From positions 2,046,001 through 2,110,000 of the forward strand of contig NZ_VFOM01000001.1 of assembly GCF_006716125.1 (NCBI RefSeq): a stretch of DNA of 64,000 nucleotides, written 5' to 3'. The notes beneath the pieces are model-generated. The model was not told the DNA's origin, did no database searches, and saw only the letters and a program-made list of their open reading frames with translations. Source of the DNA: Homoserinimonas aerilata. GTDB lineage: Bacteria; Actinomycetota; Actinomycetes; Actinomycetales; Microbacteriaceae. Below are positions 35,690-47,623 of this stretch, in pieces (positions within the stretch are counted from its first letter, which is position 1; each line of letters starts with the position of its first letter). A program made the position numbers and the translations under genes.

Positions 35690-36892
35690 GTGACCACACC
35701 TCCTGGAATCTCCCCCCGAATCGCCGCCATCGCCGAGTCAGCAACCCTCAAGGTCGACTCCAAGGCGAAGGCGCTTCAGGCTGAAGGCCGCGACGTCATC
35801 AGCTACGCGGCAGGCGAACCCGACTTCGCGACGCCCGCGCACGTCGTGGAGGCCGCATCCGCCGCCGTCCTCGACCCCAAGAACTACCGCTACACGCAGG
35901 CCGTCGGACTGCCCGCACTGCGCGAAGCCATCGCCGAGAAGACCCACCGCGACAGCGGGCTGAAGGTCGACGCGAGCCAGGTCATCGTCACCAACGGCGG
36001 CAAGCAGGGCGTCTACCAGGCCTTCGCCACCGTCGTCGGGCCGGGCGACGAGGTGCTGCTGCCCGCCCCCTACTGGACCACCTACCCCGAGGTCGTCAAG
36101 CTGGCCGGCGGCGTGCCCGTCGAGGTCTTCGCGGGCGTCGACCAGGAGTACAAGGTCACCGTCGAGCAGCTCGAAGCGGCGCGCACCGAACGCACCAAGG
36201 TGCTGCTGTTCGTCTCTCCGTCGAACCCGACCGGTGCCGTCTACACGCCGGAGGAGACGAAGGCGATCGGTGAGTGGGCACTCGAGCACGGCCTGTGGGT
36301 CATCAGCGACGAGATCTACCAGAACCTGGTCTACGACGGCTCAGCCCACGCGACATCGATCGTCGAGGCCGTGCCCGCGCTGGCCGACAACACCATCCTC
36401 GTCAACGGCGTCGCCAAGAGCTACGCGATGACCGGATGGCGCCTCGGCTGGATGGTCGGCCCCACCCGCGCCATCAAGGGCGCCGCGAACCTGCAGTCGC
36501 ACCTGTCGTCGAACGTGTCGAACATCTCGCAGCACGCCGCCATCGCAGCCCTCACCGGCCCGCAGGACGACGTGCTGGCGATGCGCGACGCGTTCCACCG
36601 CCGCCGCGACCTGATCGTCTCCGAGTTGAACAAGATCCCCGGCATGGTCACGCCGACACCCGAGGGCGCCTTCTACGTGTACCCGGATGTCCATGGCCTG
36701 CTGAATCGCGAATGGGGCGGCGTCACCCCCACCACATCGCTGGAGCTCGCCGACCTCATCCTCGAGCAGGCCGAGGTCGCCGTCGTGCCCGGCGAGGCGT
36801 TCGGCCCGAGCGGATACATCCGGCTCTCCTACGCGCTCGGCGACGAGCCGCTGCTCGAGGGCGTGCGCCGGCTGCAGCGCCTCTTCGGGTAG
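35690..36892 (+). CDS. pyridoxal-phosphate aminotransferase, aspartate aminotransferase type
   Basis: A 400-residue class I/II aminotransferase. The PLP-binding lysine is Lys243 in [19 protein letters not shown], with SPSNPTG and [12 protein letters not shown] also present. Such enzymes transfer the amino group between aspartate and 2-oxoglutarate; narrower specificity cannot be read. The GTG at 35690 gives the family-typical start [23 protein letters not shown] lies very close to it, so an upstream ATG cannot be fully excluded. Confidence 0.9.
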   Translation: MTTPPGISPRIAAIAESATLKVDSKAKALQAEGRDVISYAAGEPDFATPAHVVEAASAAVLDPKNYRYTQAVGLPALREAIAEKTHRDSGLKVDASQVIVTNGGKQGVYQAFATVVGPGDEVLLPAPYWTTYPEVVKLAGGVPVEVFAGVDQEYKVTVEQLEAARTERTKVLLFVSPSNPTGAVYTPEETKAIGEWALEHGLWVISDEIYQNLVYDGSAHATSIVEAVPALADNTILVNGVAKSYAMTGWRLGWMVGPTRAIKGAANLQSHLSSNVSNISQHAAIAALTGPQDDVLAMRDAFHRRRDLIVSELNKIPGMVTPTPEGAFYVYPDVHGLLNREWGGVTPTTSLELADLILEQAEVAVVPGEAFGPSGYIRLSYALGDEPLLEGVRRLQRLFG

Positions 36893-36936
36893 CCCCGCGG
36901 CACGCGCACCTCTGGAGCTCTCGCTGGGTTCGGCGG

Positions 36937-36993
36937 TGAGTTGCCTCTAAGTGCTGCTCTTTGCGCATCCGAAGAGCATCTTGCGGCAACTCA
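36937..36993. repeat. 57-bp palindromic repeat, left copy
   Basis: Starts TGAGTTGCCTCTAAGTGCTG and ends GGCAACTCA. The arms form an imperfect hairpin around the centre TTTGCGCATCC. A second 57-bp copy lies at 37949-38005, so the two bracket the endonuclease-like gene. Confidence 0.8.
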
Positions 36994-37048
36994 TCGCCCT
37001 GTGGACAAGTCGCGCGGCGAAATCGCGTTCTCGGGCATCCTGAACGGC

Positions 37049-37951
37049 ATGCCTGCCCGCGTGCCTCTACCTCCACAACTCCGCTCCGCTCCCTTCGCTG
37101 TGGGTGTCGGCCGCACCCACGGCCTCGGCGCAGGGCGGATGCGAGGCCCCGATCTGTTGTCACCGTTTCGTGGCGTGCGTGTGGCATCCGAGGCTCGCAC
37201 CCTCCACGAGTTGTGCCTCGTATATGCGCAGCGGATGCCACCCCATGCGTTCTTCAGCGGGATCACGGCGGCCGTCATCATGGGGATTCCGCTCCCCCAC
37301 CATCTGGAACGGTCGCGACTACTTCATGTCGCGGTGCCAGCGCCGCACCGAGCGGTCAGAGGACGCGGCATCCGCGGATCGACGGTGCGGCTGGGCGCTG
37401 ACGACATTCGCGAGTGGAGGGGTCTCAGGATCAGCAGTCCGAGCCGCGTCTGGTGCGAGCTCGCCCAAGTGCTTTCCGTGCCCGACCTTGTTGCGGCGGG
37501 CGACTTCCTCATCCAGTGGCGCCTGCCATCGACCACCAAGGAGGCGCTTGCGAGGGCGGTCGATGAGTATGCCGGGCGAAGGGGGCGCCCAGCGATGCGG
37601 GAGGCGATCGGGCACCTCGACGATCGCTCTGAGTCGCGCCCCGAGTCCATAGTGAGGGTCGCTCTCGCCGGGGGCGGCGTCGACGGCTTCATCCCGAATC
37701 AGTGGGTCACCACCTCGGGTGGGCACCGCTGCCGCATCGACCTCGCCATCCCCGGCCGCAAGCTCGCGATCGAATATCAGGGCGAGCATCACAACGACTC
37801 GAAGCAGTTTCACGACGACATGACAAGGCGATCACGCCTCGAGGCGGACGGCTGGGCCGTCATGTTCATTGGCGCGGGGGATCTCGACGATCCTGCCGAA
37901 CTGCTGCAGCGCATCCGCCGAATGCTCGACTCTCGGCCACACGCCCGGTGA
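37049..37951 (+). CDS. DUF559-type endonuclease-like protein
   Basis: About 300 residues. The N-terminal two thirds (SGITAAVIMGIPLPHHLE, ARTLHELCLV) resemble AbiEi-like proteins of type IV toxin-antitoxin or abortive-infection systems. The C-terminal part has a Vsr/DUF559-like nuclease core: RIDLAIPGRKLAIEYQGEHH, with Asp, Glu and the YQGEHH block, then DMTRRSRLEADGWAVMFI. The ATG at 37049 is assumed; its ribosome binding site is weak. Its TGA stop is the first three bases of the right-hand palindromic repeat. No partner antitoxin gene is adjacent. Confidence 0.72.
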   Translation: MPARVPLPPQLRSAPFAVGVGRTHGLGAGRMRGPDLLSPFRGVRVASEARTLHELCLVYAQRMPPHAFFSGITAAVIMGIPLPHHLERSRLLHVAVPAPHRAVRGRGIRGSTVRLGADDIREWRGLRISSPSRVWCELAQVLSVPDLVAAGDFLIQWRLPSTTKEALARAVDEYAGRRGRPAMREAIGHLDDRSESRPESIVRVALAGGGVDGFIPNQWVTTSGGHRCRIDLAIPGRKLAIEYQGEHHNDSKQFHDDMTRRSRLEADGWAVMFIGAGDLDDPAELLQRIRRMLDSRPHAR

Positions 37952-38005
37952 GTTGCCTCTAAGTGCTGTTCCTCGTGCCTTTGAAGAGCACTTAGAGGCA
38001 ACTCA
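37949..38005. repeat. 57-bp palindromic repeat, right copy
   Basis: A perfect 19-bp inverted repeat (37949-37967 with 37987-38005) around a 19-base centre. It shares its first 20 bases and its length with the left copy at 36937-36993. The stop codon of the DUF559-type gene is inside it. Confidence 0.88.
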
Positions 38006-38023
38006 GGGAGTCTTGCCATCTCA

Positions 38024-38040
38024 GCGGGCCTCGAGCCCGC
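38024..38040 (-). terminator. hairpin after the NarL-type regulator gene
   Basis: A 6-bp GC stem (38024-38029 with 38035-38040) with a 5-base loop lies 21 bases after the response-regulator stop. No T-tract is seen. Confidence 0.4.
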
Positions 38041-38061
38041 GCGCCAGCCAGGCCGGGGCGA

Positions 38062-38709
38062 CTAGAGCAGCTTGCGCTCCAGGGCCCAGGCCGTGAGTTC
38101 GTGGCGTGACGAGAGCTGCAGTTTGCGCAGCACCGCCGAGACATGCGTCTCGACCGTCTTGACGGAGATGAACAGCTCGGTCGCGACCTCCTTGTAGGCG
38201 TAGCCGCGCGCGATGAGCCGCATGACCTCGCGTTCGCGGGCGCTCAGCCGGTCGAGTTCTTCGTCACTCGCCGCCTGCTCGCCTGCGACCGCACCGAAGG
38301 CGTCGAGCACGAAACCGGCGAGCTTCGGCGAGAAGACGGCGTCTCCACCGGCGACGGATGCCACGGCTCGGCTGACCTCTTCGCCCGAGCTGCCCTTCGT
38401 GATGTAGCCGCGGGCGCCCGCGCGGATGACGCCGACGACATCCTCGGCCGAGTCACTGACGCTGAGGGCGAGGAAGCGCACGCTGTCGAGCAGTGCGGCA
38501 CTGCGGCGCAGCACCTCCGCCCCTCCGCCGCCCGCACCACCGGGGAGGTGCACGTCGAGCAGCACCACGTCGGGCCGCAGCTCGGCGACGGCCGCAACCG
38601 CGGTGTCGACGTCGGCGGCCTCGCCGAGCACCTCGATCGCGGGGTCGAGGGATGCCTTCAGTCCCGACCTGAAGATCGAGTGGTCGTCCACTATGACGAT
38701 GCGGGTCAT
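38062..38709 (-). CDS. NarL/LuxR-family response regulator (LiaR-like)
   Basis: A 215-residue response regulator. The receiver domain has DD at 8-9, phospho-acceptor Asp52 (VVLLDVHLPGG) and the late ITKGSSGEE Lys. The C-terminal LuxR helix-turn-helix reads LSAREREVMRLIARGYAYKE, then ELFISVKTVETHV. The ATG at 38709 has AGGAG six bases upstream. It follows the PspC-domain kinase gene by 26 bases and is its probable partner. Confidence 0.93.
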   Translation of the reverse strand: MTRIVIVDDHSIFRSGLKASLDPAIEVLGEAADVDTAVAAVAELRPDVVLLDVHLPGGAGGGGAEVLRRSAALLDSVRFLALSVSDSAEDVVGVIRAGARGYITKGSSGEEVSRAVASVAGGDAVFSPKLAGFVLDAFGAVAGEQAASDEELDRLSAREREVMRLIARGYAYKEVATELFISVKTVETHVSAVLRKLQLSSRHELTAWALERKLL

Positions 38710-38735
38710 CCGCTGCTCCTCATCTGCGCCGACCA

Positions 38736-39911
38736 TCACTGGCCGGCCTCGCCGAGGTGCAACCGCACCTCTGTTCCGCCGCCGGCGCCCGGCCGCACGG
38801 TTGCGGTGCCGCCGGCGCGCTGCATCCGCCCGATGATCGATTCACGCACACCCAGCCGGTCGGCCGGCAGCGCGTCGAGGTCGATTCCGGGTCCGCGGTC
38901 GCGCACGAACACGTCGACGCCGGATGCGGAGCTCTCCACATACACGGAGACCTCGCCGCCGGCATGGCGCGCCGCGTTGAGCATCGCCTCTCGTGCCGCG
39001 CCGACCAGGGCGGTGCTCGCGCCGACCGATTCGCCGGCGACGACGACGTCGATGCGGGCCGGGTATTCGAGTTCGATCGCGGCGGCGACATCGCGCAGCT
39101 CCTGAGCGAGGTCGACGGTGACGGGGTTGCTGCCGGCGAACAGCCAGTCGCGCAGCTCGCGCTCCTGGGCGCGGGCGAGCCGGCCGACGTCGCTGGAGGC
39201 GCCCGCGCGGTTCTGGATGAGGGCGAGCGTCTGCAGCACCGAGTCGTGCAGGTGCGCGGCGATCTCGGCCCGCTGCTCCTCGCGCACCCTCCCGGCCCGC
39301 TCTGCCATGAGTTCGGTCCAGAGCTTCACGACGAACGGCGCGAGTGCCACACCGAGGCCGAGCACGAGCATGCCGATGGCGAGCACTGCGGTGACGGCAT
39401 CGGGCCGACCGCCGCCGGAGAACAGCAGCAGCACGCCTCCCAGCAGGAACGCGAGCACCGCGAAGCCGCGCACCAGCACCACGTAGCGGGCCGAGCGCAA
39501 GGGGTCGGCGTCGTCGAACGCGAGGCTCCACGCGGCGGCCCCGCCGATGAGAACGATGGCGAAGGTGACCGGGGTGAGCGTGCTCGCGCCGCTGTTGGCG
39601 AGGATGACGCCGATGGCGGTGACGACGGCACCCGCAGAGAGCAGGATGGCGGCGACGGGGACCTTCCTGCGGGCATCCGGTGTCGCATCCGCATCGGAAC
39701 CGGCTTCGACTGCGGCCTGCTCGAGCGGGGTGAGCATCCAGACCCAGAAGTAGAAGAGGAGCCCTGCACCCCAGAAGAGGCTCGCGAGCACGAGAATGAA
39801 CCGCACCCGGCGCACCGGCCACCCGAGGTGGCGCGCGAGTGCAACGCCGACGCCGCCGATGACGGCGCTGCGCGGCCGCTCGAGGGCCGGTCGGGCCAGT
39901 GCTGTGCTCAC
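38736..39911 (-). CDS. sensor histidine kinase with N-terminal PspC domain (LiaS-like)
   Basis: A 391-residue kinase. Residues 12-62 form a PspC domain (VALARHLGWPVRRVRFILVL). Further transmembrane helices run to about 195, then a HisKA_3 domain with His222 in AEIAAHLHDSVLQTLA and an ATPase domain with VRDRGPGIDLDALPADRLG. The GTG at 39911 is preferred; a TTG four codons upstream is possible. It is divergent from a PspC/LiaF-like membrane protein gene, and with the NarL-type regulator forms a cell-envelope stress module by analogy with LiaFSR. Confidence 0.88.
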   Translation of the reverse strand: MSTALARPALERPRSAVIGGVGVALARHLGWPVRRVRFILVLASLFWGAGLLFYFWVWMLTPLEQAAVEAGSDADATPDARRKVPVAAILLSAGAVVTAIGVILANSGASTLTPVTFAIVLIGGAAAWSLAFDDADPLRSARYVVLVRGFAVLAFLLGGVLLLFSGGGRPDAVTAVLAIGMLVLGLGVALAPFVVKLWTELMAERAGRVREEQRAEIAAHLHDSVLQTLALIQNRAGASSDVGRLARAQERELRDWLFAGSNPVTVDLAQELRDVAAAIELEYPARIDVVVAGESVGASTALVGAAREAMLNAARHAGGEVSVYVESSASGVDVFVRDRGPGIDLDALPADRLGVRESIIGRMQRAGGTATVRPGAGGGTEVRLHLGEAGQ

Positions 39912-40014
39912 CCCTTGATCCAATCAGACGAGGAGGGCCCCAAGAGTCGATCTCAGGGTGCGTTCAGGGTGTTCCCCCATGGCGACGGATGCGCGGCGCC
40001 GCCAGCATTGAGAC

Positions 40015-41496
40015 ATGGCACACAAGACTCCCCCCACAGCAGGCGACGACACCACCTCCGGCGATGCGACCGGCACGACCGCCACCGCCGCCACCGCACC
40101 GCGCAGCAACGCCTTCTTCACCTGGATGCGCGAGCTGGGCATCGTGCGCGAGCCCGGCTGGATCGGCGGCGTCTCCGCGGGGCTCGCAACCCGCCTCCGC
40201 ATCGATGTCGTTATCGTGCGTGGCCTCATTGTCGTGCTGGGGCTGGTGGGCGGACCGGCGCTGTTGCTCTATGCGGCGGCGTGGGCGCTGCTTCCGGATG
40301 CGACAGGTCGCATTCATCTGGAGGAGCTGTTCCGCGGTGTCTTCGACAAGGCGATCGCGGGCATCGGTGCGATGCTGTTGCTGTCGTTCCTGCCGTTCGC
40401 GCAGGGCTTCGGATGGTGGCAGTCGGCCGTCACGGGGCCCGGCTGGTACTTCGGCCCGTCACTGGGCGGAATCATCTGGACGATCATCGTTGTCGGCGCC
40501 ATCATCTGGTTCGTCGTCTGGCTCGCTAACCGCAGCTCGGCGAAGGTCGACGGCCCCGCAGCATCCGCATCATTCACCGGCACGACGGGCACCGCGCCGG
40601 CGGCCGCCGGCGTGGCAGGAGACACCGTGAACAACCCCGGCCCCACAGCACCGCCGGCCCCACAGGCCGGCGCACCCGACGAGGCGATGGCCTCCTGGCG
40701 GGAGCAGCAGGCCGCCTGGAAGCGCGAGCATGACGCCTGGCGCCAGCAGCAGGCCGCCGATCTTCGGGCCCAGCATCAGCTGGCCGCAGCAGAGCAGCGC
40801 CGAATCAACCAGGCGTATGCGACCGAACAGCGCCGTATCGCCCAGGAGCAGGACGCGCTCACCCGGCCCAGCTCGGCTTTCACCCTGGCCGCGATCGGCC
40901 TGGCGCTGATCGCGGGAGCGGTGACGGCGCTGTGGTCGGTCGGCTTCGACTGGCAGGTCGAGTCGAAGGTGGTCGCGGCCATGAGTGCCACCCTTGCGGT
41001 GCTGGCCCTCGCGATCGTCGTCAACGGCTTCCGTGGCCGTCGCAGCGGCGGCTCGAGCGGCCTGGCGGTGCTCATCATCATCGCTCTGGTGACGACGAGC
41101 TTCTTCGGCTGGGTGCGCGGCCCGATCATCTCGAATCGCACGATCACCTGGCAGCCCACGCTGTCGCAGTCTGAGACTCGTGCCGTCATCTCAGGGGATG
41201 TCGAGCTCGACCTGAGCGACTATTTCGCGGACGACGAGAGCGGCCGCGGCACCGTTGACCTGTATGTGGTCTCCGGCGATGTCGATGTGACCCTGCCGTC
41301 GGATGCCCGCAGCCGCATCGACGTCTCCGTGCTGAGCGGCACCATTCGCAACGGCGGCGACGTATCCGACTCGGGGGGCTTCGCCAACAGTGTGGCCGAG
41401 TTCACCCCGCAGGAGGGTGAGGCCGGGCAGTCACGCGATGTGCGGGTCGAGGTCTACATCGTCTCCGGCGATGTGTCGTTCTCTCAGGCCCGCTAA
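40015..41496 (+). CDS. PspC-domain membrane protein with LiaF-like C-terminus
   Basis: A 493-residue membrane protein. A PspC domain (GGVSAGLATRLRIDVVIVRG) lies at about 50-105 and more helices to about 180. Then comes a Gln/Ala/Arg-rich coiled coil (WREQQAAWKREHDAWRQQQA region), two helices at about 285-370, and a C-terminal beta-repeat domain (AVISGDVELDLSDYF, LYVVSGDVDVTLP, VYIVSGDVSF). LiaF-like proteins restrain their cognate kinase; the divergent PspC kinase is the probable partner. Confidence 0.82.
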   Translation: MAHKTPPTAGDDTTSGDATGTTATAATAPRSNAFFTWMRELGIVREPGWIGGVSAGLATRLRIDVVIVRGLIVVLGLVGGPALLLYAAAWALLPDATGRIHLEELFRGVFDKAIAGIGAMLLLSFLPFAQGFGWWQSAVTGPGWYFGPSLGGIIWTIIVVGAIIWFVVWLANRSSAKVDGPAASASFTGTTGTAPAAAGVAGDTVNNPGPTAPPAPQAGAPDEAMASWREQQAAWKREHDAWRQQQAADLRAQHQLAAAEQRRINQAYATEQRRIAQEQDALTRPSSAFTLAAIGLALIAGAVTALWSVGFDWQVESKVVAAMSATLAVLALAIVVNGFRGRRSGGSSGLAVLIIIALVTTSFFGWVRGPIISNRTITWQPTLSQSETRAVISGDVELDLSDYFADDESGRGTVDLYVVSGDVDVTLPSDARSRIDVSVLSGTIRNGGDVSDSGGFANSVAEFTPQEGEAGQSRDVRVEVYIVSGDVSFSQAR

Positions 41497-41526
41497 CCCT
41501 TCACCCACCGACCCTCAGGAGCCCTC

Positions 41527-41805
41527 ATGAATGACAGCAACAACACCAGCGACGAGCAGCCGACGATCGTGCTCGATCAGACGACGACACCGGATGCCAC
41601 CCCGACGACGGATGCGCGCCGCCCCGTGCGCACAGGAACGGTCGTGTGGGGAGTGATCCTCCTGGCGGCCGCGGGCTTCTTCGTGGCGACCCGCGTCGTG
41701 TTCCTGGATCAGCTCGACGGCTGGGCGGTTCTGGCGTGGTCTGCGATCGCGCTGGGTGCCATCTTCGTGGTGGGCGCCATCGCCGCCGCCCTGCGCCGCC
41801 GCTGA
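41527..41805 (+). CDS. small membrane protein of unknown function
   Basis: A 92-residue protein with a polar Thr/Asp-rich N-terminus and two transmembrane helices (TVVWGVILLAAAGFFVATRV and AWSAIALGAIFVVGAIAAAL), ending RRR. CAGGAG precedes the ATG. It follows the PspC/LiaF-like gene by 30 bases and is probably co-transcribed with it. Confidence 0.75.
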   Translation: MNDSNNTSDEQPTIVLDQTTTPDATPTTDARRPVRTGTVVWGVILLAAAGFFVATRVVFLDQLDGWAVLAWSAIALGAIFVVGAIAAALRRR

Positions 41806-41844
41806 GTCCATCAACCAGCGAGCGAGTCGACGCCAGCGAGCGAC

Positions 41845-44917
<3,073 letters not shown>

Positions 44918-44921
44918 CACC

Positions 44922-45905
44922 ATGGACTGGAATTTCATAGTAAGCAACACCGCTTCCTGGCTGCTCATGCCAGACACCATCGCCTATGCGATCGCCACCG
45001 TGGGCCTGGCCGTGCATTTCGGCTACGGGGGCCTGCTGAACTTTGGTCAGGCCGGCTTCATGGCGCTGGGCGCCTACGGTTACGCGATCTCGATCCTCAG
45101 TTTCGGTCTGCCGTGGTGGGTCGGAATCCTGGTCGGTGTCGGGGCATCCGTGATCTTCGCCTTGCTGCTGGGCCTGCCGACGCTGCGTCTGCGCGCCGAC
45201 TATCTGGCGATCGCGACCATCGCGGCGGCCGAGATCGTGCGGCTGCTGTTCCAGTCGGTCATCTTCGACGAGTACACGAACTCGGCGGATGGGCTCGGCG
45301 GGTATCACGCCGGCTTCCGCGAGGCGAATCCCTTCCCTCCCGGCACCTACGGTTTCGGCCCGTGGACGTACAACGAGCAACAGCTCTGGGTACGCGTGTT
45401 CGGGCTGGCACTGCTGGCCGCCGCACTGATCGTGGTGTGGCTGCTCATGCGCAGCCCCTGGGGCCGCGTCGTCAAGGGAATCCGTGAAGACGAGGATGCT
45501 GTACGCGCTCTCGGCAAGAACGTGTTCTCCTACAAGATGCAGGTTCTCGTTCTGGGCGGCGTGCTCGGCACCCTCGGCGGTGTCGTGATGGCGCTGCCGT
45601 CGGCGGTCGTGCCGGGTGTCTATCTGCCGTCACTGACGTTCTTCCTGTGGACAATCCTGCTGCTCGGTGGCGCTGCGACGATCTTCGGACCTGTCATCGG
45701 TGCGGCCATCTTCTGGATGCTCATGGCATTCCTGTCGGTGTTCCTGCCGTCGCTCGCCGCAGAGGGCCTGCTTCCGGGCGTGTCGAGCGTGCAGGCCGGC
45801 GTGCTGCGCTACATCCTGATCGGCCTCGTACTGATGGCCATCGTCATCTTCAGACCCCAGGGAATCCTCGGCAACAAGAAGGAGCTGACCTTCAATGCCC
45901 GCTAG
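44922..45905 (+). CDS. livM: branched-chain amino acid ABC permease (LivM type)
   Basis: A 327-residue membrane permease of the hydrophobic amino acid uptake family with about nine helices. Blocks include NFGQAGFMALGAYGYAIS, GLPTLRLRADYLAIATIA and RSPWGRVVKGIREDEDAVRA. It follows livH by four bases and overlaps livG by 11 bases, so the operon is tightly coupled. Confidence 0.92.
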   Translation: MDWNFIVSNTASWLLMPDTIAYAIATVGLAVHFGYGGLLNFGQAGFMALGAYGYAISILSFGLPWWVGILVGVGASVIFALLLGLPTLRLRADYLAIATIAAAEIVRLLFQSVIFDEYTNSADGLGGYHAGFREANPFPPGTYGFGPWTYNEQQLWVRVFGLALLAAALIVVWLLMRSPWGRVVKGIREDEDAVRALGKNVFSYKMQVLVLGGVLGTLGGVVMALPSAVVPGVYLPSLTFFLWTILLLGGAATIFGPVIGAAIFWMLMAFLSVFLPSLAAEGLLPGVSSVQAGVLRYILIGLVLMAIVIFRPQGILGNKKELTFNAR

Positions 45906-46782
45906 CACTCCTCGCATCAAGTCGACCGGCCTGCACAAGGGCGAAATCGCCCCCGGTGTGGCCAAGGTCGATCCGATCATCATCGCCGACAAGGTCACCC
46001 GCACCTTCGGTGGTTTGAAGGCTGTGGATGTCGACCACCTCGAGATCCCGAGGAACGCCATCACGGCGCTCATCGGGCCGAACGGCGCCGGCAAGACGAC
46101 GCTGTTCAACCTCCTGACCGGCTTCGACAAACCAGACACGGGCAGCTGGTCGTTCGACGGCACGGCCCTCTCCGGCGTTCCGGCGTTCAAGGTCTCCCAG
46201 ATGGGGCAGGTGCGCACCTTCCAGCTGACGAAGTCGCTGGCGATGCTCACGGTGCTCGAGAACATGAAGCTCGGCGCCAAGAAGCAGCGCGGCGAGAACT
46301 TCTGGGCCGCCCTCATCCCGTCGCTGTGGCGTGCACAGGATGACGAGATCGAGGAGCGCGCCCTCGACCTGCTCAAGCGCTTCAAGCTCGACACCAAGAA
46401 GGAGGACTTCGCTGCGAGCCTCTCCGGCGGCCAGCGCAAGCTGCTCGAGATGGCCAGGGCGCTCATGAGTCAGCCGAACCTGGTGATGCTCGACGAGCCC
46501 ATGGCGGGCGTCAACCCGGCCCTCACGCAGTCGCTGCTTGAGCACATCCTGGATCTGAAGGATGAGGGCATGACGGTTCTCTTCGTCGAGCACGACATGC
46601 AGATGGTTCGGCACATCGCCGACTGGGTGATCGTGATGGCGGAGGGCCGCGTCGTGGCGGAGGGCCCGCCCGAAGAGGTCATGAAGAACACCGCCGTGAT
46701 CGACGCCTACCTCGGCAGCCACCTCGACACCGACCTCGGCATTGTCACGGGCCGCATCGATGAGAACGGAAACCCACTGTGA
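45895..46782 (+). CDS. livG: branched-chain amino acid ABC ATPase (LivG type)
   Basis: A 295-residue ATPase with Walker A GPNGAGKTT, signature LSGGQRKLLEMARAL and Walker B VMLDEPMAGVNP. The C-terminal HIADWVIVMAEGRVVAEGPP and VIDAYLG are typical of LivG. AAGGAG lies 11 bases before the ATG. It forms a heterodimer with LivF on LivH/LivM. Confidence 0.94.
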   Translation: MPASTPRIKSTGLHKGEIAPGVAKVDPIIIADKVTRTFGGLKAVDVDHLEIPRNAITALIGPNGAGKTTLFNLLTGFDKPDTGSWSFDGTALSGVPAFKVSQMGQVRTFQLTKSLAMLTVLENMKLGAKKQRGENFWAALIPSLWRAQDDEIEERALDLLKRFKLDTKKEDFAASLSGGQRKLLEMARALMSQPNLVMLDEPMAGVNPALTQSLLEHILDLKDEGMTVLFVEHDMQMVRHIADWVIVMAEGRVVAEGPPEEVMKNTAVIDAYLGSHLDTDLGIVTGRIDENGNPL

Positions 46783-47525
46783 GCGACACCACAACCGCAC
46801 CCATCGTCGTCGAGGTCAGCAATCTCGACGCCGGCTACCTGCCGGGCGTGAACATCCTGAACGGATGCTCTCTCACGGCCGGTCAGGGCGAACTGATCGG
46901 AATCATCGGGCCGAACGGTGCCGGCAAGTCGACACTGCTGAAGGCGATCTTCGGCCTCGTGAACGTGCGAGGCGGCACGATCACGTTGAACGGCGAGGAC
47001 ATCACCCAGCTTCCGGCGAACAAGCTGGTGGCGCGCGGTGTCGGCTTCGTGCCGCAGAACAACAATGTGTTCCCGAGCCTCACCATCGAGGAGAACTTGC
47101 AGATGGGGCTCTTCCAGAAGCCGAAGATCTACGATGAGCGGCTCGAGTTCGTGACGTCGATCTTCAAGGAGCTCGGCTCGCGGCTGAAGCAGCGTGCGGG
47201 TTCTCTGTCGGGCGGCGAGCGCCAGATGGTGGCGATGTCGCGTGCCCTGATGATGGATCCGCATGTGCTGCTGCTCGATGAGCCGTCTGCGGGCCTCTCA
47301 CCGGTGCGTCAGGATGAGGCGTTCATCCGCGTCTCTGAGATCAACAAGGCCGGGGTGACCACCATCATGGTCGAGCAGAATGCGCGCCGCTGCCTGCAGA
47401 TCTGTGACCGCGGCTACGTGCTCGACCAGGGCAGGGACGCCTACACGGGCACTGGGCGCGAGTTGCTGCACGATCCGAAGGTCATCAGCCTCTACCTCGG
47501 AACGCTCGGCGAGGACGCCGCCTGA
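46779..47525 (+). CDS. livF: branched-chain amino acid ABC ATPase (LivF type)
   Basis: A 248-residue ATPase with Walker A GPNGAGKST, signature LSGGERQMVAMSRAL and Walker B LLLDEPSAGLSP, ending VISLYLGTLGEDAA. It starts at a GTG overlapping the livG stop as GTGA. It is the last gene before the mobile-element insertion; its terminator has been split by that insertion. Confidence 0.94.
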   Translation: MSDTTTAPIVVEVSNLDAGYLPGVNILNGCSLTAGQGELIGIIGPNGAGKSTLLKAIFGLVNVRGGTITLNGEDITQLPANKLVARGVGFVPQNNNVFPSLTIEENLQMGLFQKPKIYDERLEFVTSIFKELGSRLKQRAGSLSGGERQMVAMSRALMMDPHVLLLDEPSAGLSPVRQDEAFIRVSEINKAGVTTIMVEQNARRCLQICDRGYVLDQGRDAYTGTGRELLHDPKVISLYLGTLGEDAA

Positions 47526-47546
47526 GCGATTTACCCACTTCACGAC

Positions 47547-47560
47547 TGAGGGCCCCGGCG
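47547..47560 (+). terminator. left arm of the split livF terminator
   Basis: TGAGGGCCCCGGCG is exactly complementary to 54310-54323. Removing the intervening element and one copy of the ATT duplication restores a 14-bp stem with the loop ATTC between livF and the convergent binding-protein gene. Confidence 0.8.
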
Positions 47561-47563
47561 ATT
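47561..47563. repeat. target-site duplication ATT, left copy
   Basis: ATT directly before the terminal TG of the element; the second copy is at 54306-54308. IS3-family elements make 3-5 bp duplications. Confidence 0.75.
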
Positions 47564-47586
47564 TGAACCGCACCCCGAAAGTTGGA
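47564..47586 (+). repeat. left terminal inverted repeat of the element
   Basis: About 23 bases beginning TGAAC and containing ACCCCGAAAGTTGGA, matching the right end at 54283-54305 with two mismatches. It is followed by orfA. Confidence 0.85.
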
Positions 47587-47623
47587 CTTTCAATTGAGAG
47601 TCTGATTTTCGGAGGTGCGGTTT

